NCBI GenBank assembly: GCA_032718475.1 | Contig: JAUCBJ010004775.1 | Coordinates: forward strand, 1-21,895 | Direction of reading: 5' to 3' | Length of the DNA stretch: 21,895 bases | DNA from: Nemertoderma westbladi | Taxonomy: Eukaryota; Xenacoelomorpha; Nemertodermatida; Nemertodermatidae | Shown: one piece after another, positions 8,589 through 16,375 of the stretch | How positions within the stretch are numbered: the first letter of the stretch is position 1 | Layout: each line of letters starts with the position of its first letter | Notes under the pieces: model-generated | Databases searched by the model: none | The model's input: the letters and a program-made list of their open reading frames with translations, nothing else | Told to the model about the DNA's origin: nothing | Position numbers and translations under genes: made by a program

Positions 8589-8973
8589 GAACCGAACCGA
8601 AATTGCCAAACTTCGGCCCGAACCGAACCGAAGCCGAAGCTTCTGTTGAGCCCTAAACATGAGCGTAGCCTCCAACTCCAGAATCCCTCTCCCACTCACC
8701 ATCTGGCCTCCCTGGTGACCCAGGGTTTGGGCTAGACAGGTCATCCGGAAAGAGACTTAACAGTTTAAAGAATTGTTGGCTGCTCTCTCTCCAGTACAGC
8801 AGTAGGGCAGTCTGGCAGTAGGGGGTGAGACAGGCAGCCAGTCAGGAGATAGGTCTAACTCTGTAACTGACGCCTGTGAGGCCGATTGTGGCCGGTAATT
8901 CAACTGGCCTCTAGCTGTCTAGCAGTCTAGTGGCCGTACCTCCACATTACTAATGTAATGCATAGTGGGGGTT

Positions 8974-9338
8974 AGTTATAGTTCATATGCGTACCTCTGG
9001 TATTTTCGTATTGCAAAAATAAGACTATAAGTATGAAATACCCTATGTTATTGAGATATTGTTTATTGTTTTGGTTAGAAAAGCCCACCACTGTAACCTG
9101 CTCCTTTCCGTTAATTAAATAATGGAGATTAGTTTATTGTTTTGGTTAGAAAACACCACCACTGTAACCTGCTTCTTTTGCCAGAGGTACTTATCCTTAT
9201 TATCCTCAGCCTACTTTTCCTCAGCTGGCAGGCTGGTGGTGGGTTGTAGGCTGATAGTGCCAAATGGCTGAATGGGGTCTGGGGGTTGTTTTCTGTGTTA
9301 TTACTGTATTAGGCCTACTGTCTGACTGTATTTATACT
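8974..9338. repeat. Intergenic stretch with 71-bp tandem duplication
   Basis: No gene. A segment of about 50 bp beginning GTTTATTGTTTTGGTTAGAA occurs at 9061 and again at 9132, both followed by ACTGTAACCTGC. A 10-bp inverted pair, GTACCTCTGG (8991-9000) and CCAGAGGTAC (9181-9190), brackets the duplicated block and may mark a small 200-bp element, though no convincing target duplication is seen. Confidence 0.55.
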
Positions 9339-11073
9339 CGGCCCTTAAATGCCAAAACCGTCTATCTCATTTTTACATAGTTTTGAGTAAAACGCAAAAT
9401 ACATTCCAGGCCTGTCTTTTGAATCCTGATTGGTGGAAATCCTGTGAAATGATGTCATTAGGTAAGTTATAGTCATAGAATTCTCTGACCAGCATATTTT
9501 TAACTGAAACTCCTATCTACATAGTGCAATGTGAGATAGAGCGTATTTGCTTTTATGTTTTCATAGACATTTGTATGCCAAAACCGTCTATCCCATAGTT
9601 AGTCTGTTTTGGCATGTATAAATTTGTTGTTTAACCTGAAGTTCTAGGTATTCTTACATGCCAAAACAGACTATCTCAGATATAAACCCTATCTGGCCCG
9701 GCTTTTTTAATACGTAATTGGTCAGAAAACAAAAATATGTTGTGTTTGGTTTGATAATTCCGAAGGTATATGGGTTTTCGAGGTCTCTGATCTGATCACG
9801 ATGAAACTTGTTAATAATATTTCTCGTACGTCAAACGTCATTTTTGGGGCCATTCTGATACCCACCCCAGGATGAAAAGTAGAAGTAGCAAAAATTTCAT
9901 ACGGTTAAATTTTGCCTTTGTTTGGGTAATAATGGTTTTCAAGGTTGCATGAGCATGATCATGACAGCATGATACAACTACTCGTTAAAAATGTTTAGTG
10001 GTAATGGAACTTTCGTTTTTAGTGTTTCTCTGGGGGGATGAAAAATGCAACTGTAGCATAAAACTTACAAATGCCAAAAATTGAATTTAGTTGGATAATA
10101 TGATATTTTTGTGTCTCATATTCGTGATCAGCTTCTCAGAAAACCCCTAATGTCATGAAATAAGGTTGATTTAGTAATGATTTTTGGTTAACAAATTTGT
10201 TCTACATATATATTTTTCGTGACGCACATTGACACATTTATAAAAATTCCCTAATCAATAATGTACGATATATTTCAGTGTCATATTCGTGATCAGCACT
10301 CCAAAAATAAATCAAAAATTTCAATAAAGGTCATAAAATTGTCTTCATTGCTTGTTTTTTCGGTTATTCAAAATTACAAAAAAATTTCTCGAATGTTATA
10401 TTTGAGTTCTATAATCGTCATCGACATCCAAAAAACGAGATATACCGCAAATAAATTTATTTTAGTTAGTCATAAAAACTTTTGAAAATTTTAGCACGAA
10501 AAATACTGGAGATGGGTGCCAGAAAGTTACCATGGCCCGAAAACTAGCAATACTAGCATACTGTAGCTACCGGTATATAAATGGCGTTTGCGATGTTGGA
10601 TAGCTAATTAAATTTTAAGAAACAAGTAAAACTAGGTATTTGTAAAAGCATAATTGTAGGCTATAAGGCAAGTTTAGAGTCATTATTGTATTGTAGATCA
10701 TAGAGATAAGAGATAGACTGTTTTAGCAACTACAAATTAATAATTATTAGATATTGAATCCAACGGAATACAAGTAGACAGAATACACAGATATAATATA
10801 ATTCACAGATAGACGTTTTCGGCATAAAGGAAACCATAAATTCAAACTTAGTGTTTAATCCCAAATCAATCTAAGTAAAGATAGATGATTTTGGGATTTA
10901 CTATTATTGACAGATGTTGAGATAGACGGTTTTGGCAAAAATATAACTCCTTAGGACTTCATAATTACGTCTTAAGACTTGGCTAGAAAGATGCGCCTCG
11001 TTTTTCCGATTCCAAATATATGCATTATGCATATGTAATTTTTCAAAAAAAAAAGCATGGCATGTAAGGGCCG
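9339..11073. mobile_element. Candidate 1.7-kb inverted-repeat DNA transposon, non-autonomous
   Basis: The left end starts CGGCCCTTAAATGCCA (9339-9354). The right end is its complement with one change (11058-11073). TACT flanks both ends (9335-9338 and 11074-11077), a possible 4-bp target duplication. A subterminal motif close to TGCCAAAACCGTCTATCTCA occurs on the plus strand at 9350-9369, 9576-9595 and 9659-9678. It occurs on the minus strand at 10710-10728, 10806-10824, 10919-10937 and, diverged, near 10880; a short reverse piece is at 9601-9614. Such inward-facing arrays resemble transposase-binding sites of large-subterminal-repeat elements. There is no open frame of note, so the copy is non-autonomous. 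The superfamily is not assigned: the ends and 4-bp duplication do not clearly match hAT, mariner or piggyBac. Confidence 0.65.
9763..10300. repeat. Four-part inverted array of a TGATCACGA-type motif
   Basis: A GGTTTTC...TGATCA module recurs every 160-170 bp at about 9770-9808, 9932-9970, 10112-10150 and 10277-10310. The first two copies read on the plus strand and the last two on the minus strand (TTCGTGATCAGC on plus). The sequence after the first module also resembles that after the second (GGATGAAAA then TAGCA then GGTAAT/GGATAAT). It lies in the middle of the 9339-11073 element. Confidence 0.5.
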
Positions 11074-11272
11074 TACTGTTATATTACTGTTTTATTGCAT
11101 TGTAAATTTTAAAAAATTTTAGATTAGGCCTACGCCTACCTGCCTACCCTTCAACCATCATTAACTAGCTGTCATGTCATTGCACTCCGGCCCCTTCCCA
11201 ACCCGTCAGTCAGGATCAATACACATTGAATTGAAAGCAGTTTGAATTGAACTAATGAAATTCCGGTAGAAT
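11074..11272 (+). other. 5' flank of the RhoGEF gene
   Basis: The sequence between the inverted-repeat element and the start codon. No TATA box at a convincing position is seen. An in-frame TAG lies two codons before the ATG, so the reading frame does not extend upstream without splicing. A CCGGTAG sits immediately before the start; its lack of a pyrimidine tract makes it a poor splice acceptor. Confidence 0.4.
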
Positions 11273-14200
11273 ATGGATCGCCTATCTCGAATATTAGATA
11301 AACCTCCACAGAATCCGATTGCGAACCGGGGTGGTCGACTCGGAAACTCTCGATCCCGTTCCCGCGGACGGAACGTTCACGTCGAGATCAGTAGACTGGA
11401 CACAGACCCCGGTGTGTTGCTAAGCAACTCCCGACGCTCCGCCAGTTTCGGCGACCTACCATGCACCGCCCACCAACTGGACAATATCTCCAAAGAGGTA
11501 ATCCTTTCCGAACGGAGTTATGTGGACGATTTAGCGGACATCATTAGGGGATATTACGGTCGGATGTGCGATATCAGTGAGATTATATTCCCGCAACACA
11601 GAGCCCAAGAAATATTCTTAAATATTACGGAAATATATAAGTTTAATATCAGATTATTAAGAGACATGGAGTCAGGCGGTAAGACAATGGGTGACATAGC
11701 ATCGTGTTTGTTGGATAATGAAGAAGGTTTCCAGGTTTACACTGAATATTGTACTAAATATAAGCGATCTTCAGACACTCTGGCTTCTATTTCTCATAAT
11801 GTTACTGTAAATGAATTCCTCAGACGCTGTCAAGCCGATCTCAAACATTCACTGCCTCTTAGCTCCTATTTACTTAAACCTGTTCAACGGATACTCAAGT
11901 ACCATCTGTTTATGGAGGATGCGTTGAAACACTTGGAACCATCGAGTTCCTCTGAGTACTCGCTGATTGAACGAGCGTTCCACGCGATGGAAGGCGTCGG
12001 AACGAGGATTAATGAGGAGAACCGAAAACGCGAGGGATTGACACAAATAGAGGAGTTTGAGAGTCTCCTAGTCGGCTGGCAGGGGGGTCCTCTCTGCGAC
12101 TATGGGGAGCTGTTGCTAAGCAACGACTTCCGTGTCCATGGCACTACGCGATCAACCCGTTTCGCTTGTCTCTTCACATCGATGCTGCTGGTTACTAAGC
12201 GACGGGACGACGGTACCTTCTCCTATAAGTCGCACGTCGGCTGCGACAATCTCGTGGTTATTGAAAGTCTTCCGGACCGCGGGCCGCTATTCTTCTCTGT
12301 TCTCGCCTTCGATGTCCATCGAACCGTCGGTATCTTCCAGGCCAATTCCCTCGACGAGAAACAGCTGTGGGTTCGTCTACTGAAGGAACGGATGCTCGAT
12401 TCCTATAACGGATCCATCCCGCAGACTGCATGGAATGCTATTCTCGAACCATCTGTCCACAAGCCCATCTACTCAAGGTTGCACATGTCTAAACGACACT
12501 CCTCACCGCTCATTGGTTCGGTTTCTTTGACGACCAAAGACATTGCGATGGGGCCGACCCTATCGGAGACAATAGACTCGTCATCCCAGAGTACCTTGTC
12601 CCAGTGCAGCACCCCCAGCGGATCTCTCCGTAAACCGCTGACTAAACGCTCCTACTCCTTCTCGGATGGGTCGGCTGGTCCCACCCGATCACTCAGGTTG
12701 GCCGCCATACAGCGGAGTTCCAGTCTGGATTCTTGGCGTCTGTTTCATCGACGGGGCAGCTATCCTCGGGTCCCTACCAATACCACCCGAGCATCTGTCC
12801 ACGGCCCCCCACCCAGACCATCCTCCCCTAACCCCCCGAGCTGCTCCCCCTACTACCAGACTCTCCCAACTCCCTCCCCTAACCCCCCGAGCTGCTCCCC
12901 CCACTCCCAGACTCTCCCAACTCCGTACCCCGAATCCCACTCCCAGACTCTCCCCAGTAGGTCCCGCAACCTCAGCTGTAAGTCGACAACCCGCCGTTGT
13001 GTTTCCTTCTCCAACTCCATCCAATGTCGCAGCACCTCTCCTACTGATTACACTGATTATCCCGGGTTCCTTGGGACCGCTAGAAGCGACGATACAGAGA
13101 GTGGTCCCGGTGGTGTAGATGGTGGCATCACTATGGGTTCCATTGAGGTTGCCAAGGGCGATAGCCAATCAAACAACCCAGAATCGAAATCCCTCGAGTC
13201 AATTCCTCCTGATATTTTTCTACAAGATTTTGATTCCAAAACCAACATTAACCCACCAGAGGCACTAGACAGTGACCCAGACTCAATGGTCCTACATTCC
13301 CCTGTCCCTTATTGTTGGGAAACAGAGACTCAACCCATCCTGATAAACTCTCTAGAGATAGAAAACGGGTCTATACCAGTGAGTTCCAAGGAGTATTCAG
13401 TTAGTTCTATAACAAACAACCCGTCAGTTACCCCAACTGGTATCTCTAGACTCAGTTTACCTCACCAGTCCCTCAAACCGACACCTAAACTCATACAAAC
13501 AGATTGTTCGATCTCTTCACATTCCCCACACCGCCGCTCCACTGCTGGTGATGTTTCCCCTGGATTAGCAGGGCAGTTCTCCAGTTCGGGGTGGTCGGAA
13601 CTCGGGGACTTTTCCACTTCTGGGGAACCGCATTCCAACGAGTTCCCAACACCAGTACAGCAGTATAGGAGGTTCTCCCAGGGACACAAATACTCCCCGA
13701 CTCCGATGAAACACTTCCACAGGAGTAAAGACTCCCCCATTAGGGGGGAGGTTCAGTTCCGTCCGACGTGTCTCCACATAGCCGGCTCTACGCCACCCCA
13801 CCACACCCCCAGTCCCGTACGCAGTGCGGACGAGCTGATGCGGCAGCCCAGACGTCGGAAGCCCGGCAGGTTCCGTCGTTCTGTTGGCTCCCCGCCGGAC
13901 GCCCCCTACCGCCAGTCGCCGGATCCGGAACCCAGACAGTCCCGGTTCGACTTCCTCAAGTCCTGGCGGATTTCGCTCCGTAAACCCAAGTCCTCGTCTC
14001 AAGTTGCACTCCGTCGAAGGCGGAGTATATCGGCCGAGAATATTCTGACAATGTCGGAGAATTACAACGTCCGCTGGGCCGCGGTAAAGCGTCCCGTATC
14101 CATGGTGATGGATGGAAACCAGGGAGTTCATAGCAGCGCTAACCAGTCGGGGTCTGATTGTCCCGATTCCCCATGTAGCTGCACGTTGCTTAGCAATCCG

Positions 14201-15583
14201 ACTCCCACCATTCCAGCTGCTACTGAAGAGGAACTCTCTCCATCGCAATTATGGCCGTCTATTATTTTACCGGCACAGCAACCCTCTAACCCAAACCCCA
14301 TCCCACCGCCTCTCCGAGTTGTCCCTAAGAAGAGACCAAGCTTCGACAACTCTGAGTTTATCGTTGATTTCGATAATCTTTCTCCGACTCTAGATGATCC
14401 CGTTGAGTCAATAAAAGTTAATGATGTTGATAAGTTGTGTGAGAATCATGAGTTCCATACGAAACAGCGGGATCCCCCCCATAACCTCCCAATGTTTCCG
14501 ATAGTAGAGGAATCGATTACCTTCGACGTTGACAGACTTCCCAAACAGGAGGCCGTTGTTAACTCTGATCCTCATACTTCTGGTGCTAAATATAAATATA
14601 AAGTGTCACTTGGTGCTACAGATAATACAGCAACGCAACACACGCAACATGTCAATGTATCGAACGCAGACAGTAAAACTGGTGGCTCCGCTCTCGGGAG
14701 TAAAGCGATGAACTTCGTTCGGTCAGCCAGTGCGAGACTCTACCGTAGTCGGAGGCGTAAAGGGGGCGAGTCAAGGCGGGCAAATAGGGGGGAGGATGGG
14801 GTGGCTGGGTGCGCGGAGGGGAGTGGGACAGCAGACTGCACGGAGGGGAGCGGGGTCCATGGTACCCGCCACCCAGTGGACAGTGTTGGCAATGTATACG
14901 ACAATGCTCGATACTCCACTCCACCATTACTCGTCCCGGAGGGAGTCCCCCCCGCGGTTGAGGGATTGCACGAACTCCGCGCTATGATCCCGCGGCCCTC
15001 CCGCAGACAATCAACCGGTACCGCCAACATATCATTGGCATCGTGTGAATACCAACCGGAAGTGTTGAAGAGACAGTCGCTTTCTACTCAGGGCGATGGC
15101 AGTAATTCCTCGGCCTTGCTGCAAAGTTTGACAACGCTGGCTTCAACAGCCGCGGATCTCCCATCCGATGTCTGTTCCTTTTCGTCGGAGGCGCCTCCCC
15201 AATCTTCCATAGAGTTAGTGAATGCGTCCGTAGTCGGGTCTACGCATGGTAACGACTCCAGTACAGAATCTTTGTCATTGGATCGCGGTGCAGACATCGG
15301 CACTGCAAGCGATGCAGACCTACCCGATATCATACAATCCTCACCTTCCTACCCCATCCCTCCCCCATCCCGTTGCAACGCGGCCCCGTCCCTTAGCGAA
15401 TCAACCCCCCTCATCCAACCCGCCTCCAAACCCCAAGTGTGTCTCAATGAGAATCAATTGTTAAGGAAACACCATCTCGAGTTGGAATACGCGAAACTTC
15501 TTTCATCTGGAGCTCAAAAAGGTAGAAACAACTTGAAGTTGGAAACTTCTGCATTTTTGGACCCAGCCCTAGAAGAAACATGA
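11273..15583 (+). CDS. PLEKHG1/2/3-type Rho guanine-nucleotide exchange factor
   Basis: The 1436-residue product is a Dbl-family RhoGEF that should catalyse GDP/GTP exchange on Rho-family GTPases at membrane or actin sites. The DH domain spans about residues 68-250: E80 in SERSYVDDL (CR1), IYKFNIRLLRDME, EGFQVYTEYC-KY, and the conserved SYLLKPVQRILKYHLFMED helix at 198-216. The PH domain spans about 275-373: YGELLLSNDFRVHG, TRFACLFTSMLLVTKRR, WVRLLKERML. The post-PH SIPQTAWNAILEP (381-393) is typical of PLEKHG1-3. The rest is a disordered Ser/Pro-rich tail with two basic patches (about 856-870 and 1155-1170) and an L/K/E helix near the C-terminus. Human PLEKHG1-3 are of similar length. The whole gene is one exon, while vertebrate orthologues have many. 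The start has A at -3 and G at +4 and is preceded by an in-frame stop. Which of PLEKHG1, 2 or 3 is closest cannot be told here. Confidence 0.93.
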   Translation: MDRLSRILDKPPQNPIANRGGRLGNSRSRSRGRNVHVEISRLDTDPGVLLSNSRRSASFGDLPCTAHQLDNISKEVILSERSYVDDLADIIRGYYGRMCDISEIIFPQHRAQEIFLNITEIYKFNIRLLRDMESGGKTMGDIASCLLDNEEGFQVYTEYCTKYKRSSDTLASISHNVTVNEFLRRCQADLKHSLPLSSYLLKPVQRILKYHLFMEDALKHLEPSSSSEYSLIERAFHAMEGVGTRINEENRKREGLTQIEEFESLLVGWQGGPLCDYGELLLSNDFRVHGTTRSTRFACLFTSMLLVTKRRDDGTFSYKSHVGCDNLVVIESLPDRGPLFFSVLAFDVHRTVGIFQANSLDEKQLWVRLLKERMLDSYNGSIPQTAWNAILEPSVHKPIYSRLHMSKRHSSPLIGSVSLTTKDIAMGPTLSETIDSSSQSTLSQCSTPSGSLRKPLTKRSYSFSDGSAGPTRSLRLAAIQRSSSLDSWRLFHRRGSYPRVPTNTTRASVHGPPPRPSSPNPPSCSPYYQTLPTPSPNPPSCSPHSQTLPTPYPESHSQTLPSRSRNLSCKSTTRRCVSFSNSIQCRSTSPTDYTDYPGFLGTARSDDTESGPGGVDGGITMGSIEVAKGDSQSNNPESKSLESIPPDIFLQDFDSKTNINPPEALDSDPDSMVLHSPVPYCWETETQPILINSLEIENGSIPVSSKEYSVSSITNNPSVTPTGISRLSLPHQSLKPTPKLIQTDCSISSHSPHRRSTAGDVSPGLAGQFSSSGWSELGDFSTSGEPHSNEFPTPVQQYRRFSQGHKYSPTPMKHFHRSKDSPIRGEVQFRPTCLHIAGSTPPHHTPSPVRSADELMRQPRRRKPGRFRRSVGSPPDAPYRQSPDPEPRQSRFDFLKSWRISLRKPKSSSQVALRRRRSISAENILTMSENYNVRWAAVKRPVSMVMDGNQGVHSSANQSGSDCPDSPCSCTLLSNPTPTIPAATEEELSPSQLWPSIILPAQQPSNPNPIPPPLRVVPKKRPSFDNSEFIVDFDNLSPTLDDPVESIKVNDVDKLCENHEFHTKQRDPPHNLPMFPIVEESITFDVDRLPKQEAVVNSDPHTSGAKYKYKVSLGATDNTATQHTQHVNVSNADSKTGGSALGSKAMNFVRSASARLYRSRRRKGGESRRANRGEDGVAGCAEGSGTADCTEGSGVHGTRHPVDSVGNVYDNARYSTPPLLVPEGVPPAVEGLHELRAMIPRPSRRQSTGTANISLASCEYQPEVLKRQSLSTQGDGSNSSALLQSLTTLASTAADLPSDVCSFSSEAPPQSSIELVNASVVGSTHGNDSSTESLSLDRGADIGTASDADLPDIIQSSPSYPIPPPSRCNAAPSLSESTPLIQPASKPQVCLNENQLLRKHHLELEYAKLLSSGAQKGRNNLKLETSAFLDPALEET
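12824..12958 (+). repeat. In-frame 51-bp tandem repeat in the RhoGEF tail
   Basis: Two 51-bp units (12824-12874 and 12875-12925) are nearly identical, followed by a shortened third. They encode the 17-residue Pro/Ser-rich unit SPNPPSCSPYYQTLPTP. The unit length is a multiple of three, so copy-number change keeps the frame. It lies in the disordered region after the PH domain. Confidence 0.75.
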
Positions 15584-15850
15584 TCGGTATTTATGGTGCT
15601 GCTATAAACCGAATAATGTCCGCGGATTGGTCGTTAATGATAGATAGGCGAGTGTTTTAGCCATTGGAAGAGCGAGTTGTGTTTTATAATATTTATCTCG
15701 AAGTGCCACGGAGTCTTGTTTTATGACGAATTTAGCAATGTTGTTGTTTTTTCTATCACTTTCAGGATGTAGGTATTTTTCATGACTTAAAAATCAATTT
15801 ATTTCTTTTTTTGACAATAAGCTTAAGGTTGATTCTCCCAAAAAGTGCTT
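15584..15850 (+). other. 3' flank of the RhoGEF gene before the minisatellite
   Basis: No gene. By eye I find no AATAAA or ATTAAA on the plus strand between the stop codon and the minisatellite; only a TATAAA variant close to the stop (15603-15608) and AATAAT. A T-rich patch lies around 15785-15812. The transcript 3' end is therefore unclear. Confidence 0.45.
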
Positions 15851-16073
15851 GCCACAGCCACGCCACACTGAAATGCGATGTGTTTACTGGGCCACAGCCA
15901 CACTGAAATGCGATGTGTTTACTGGGCCACAGCCACACTGTAATACGATGTGTTAATTGGGCAACAGCCACACTGAAATGCGATGTGTTTACTGGGCCAC
16001 AGCCACACTGTAATACGATGTGTTTACTGGGCCACAGCCACACTGTAATATGATGTGTTTATTGGGCCACAGC

Positions 16074-16375
16074 CACGCCGCACTGTAATACGATGTGTTT
16101 ACTGGGCCACAGCCACACTGTAATACGATGTGTTTATTGGGCCACAGCCACGCCGCACTGTAATACGATGTGTTTACTGGGCCACAGCCACACTGTAATA
16201 CGATGTGTTTACTGGGCCACAGCCACACTGTAATACGATGTGTTTACTGGGCCACAGCCACGCCGCACTGTAATACGATGTGTTTACTGGGCCACAGCCA
16301 CACTGTAATACGATGTGTTTACTGGGCCACAGCCACACTGTAATACGATGTGTTTACTGGGCCACAGCCACGCCG
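16074..16375 (+). repeat. Higher-order blocks in the 5' part of the minisatellite
   Basis: The CGCCG-bearing 40-bp units fall at 16076, 16151, 16261 and 16371, spacings of 75, 110 and 110 bp. That is one 40+35 dimer and then two 40+35+35 trimers, a local higher-order repeat. Confidence 0.75.

Larger units (their letters stand above)
7842..8655. mobile_element. Non-autonomous hAT-like element 2
   Basis: An 814-bp element with 16-bp terminal inverted repeats: TAGGGTTCAACAGAAG at the left, and at the right a sequence whose complement is TAGGGCTCAACAGAAG (one mismatch). The flanking 8-bp direct repeat AACATGAG lies at 7834-7841 and 8656-8663, as expected for hAT. Removing the element restores continuity with copy A, an independent proof of the insertion. 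Blocks of (CCGAA)n lie just inside both ends, in the same orientation. The interior has a diverged 250-bp internal duplication and no transposase. Confidence 0.95.
7796..8973 (-). repeat. Repeat copy B, split by hAT-like element 2
   Basis: Second copy of the 5023-5316 sequence, in two pieces (7796-7841 and 8664-8973) on either side of a hAT-like element. Without the insert it is about 356 bp, longer than copy A because of several small insertions made of CAGTA or CTAG words (around 8794-8818 and 8917-8932). Homology to copy A ends at 8973. Its place upstream of the endonuclease supports a LINE 5' or ORF1 origin. Confidence 0.75.

Noticed and set aside
10261-10485. 74-codon plus-strand frame
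   Set aside because: It is AT-rich Lys/Ile/Ser sequence in the interior of the inverted-repeat element, with no homology seen.
13565-14248. 227-codon minus-strand frame antisense to the RhoGEF
   Set aside because: It is a shadow of the Ser/Pro-rich, GC-rich tail on the other strand, with no domain; the same holds for 12689-13168 and 14740-15030.
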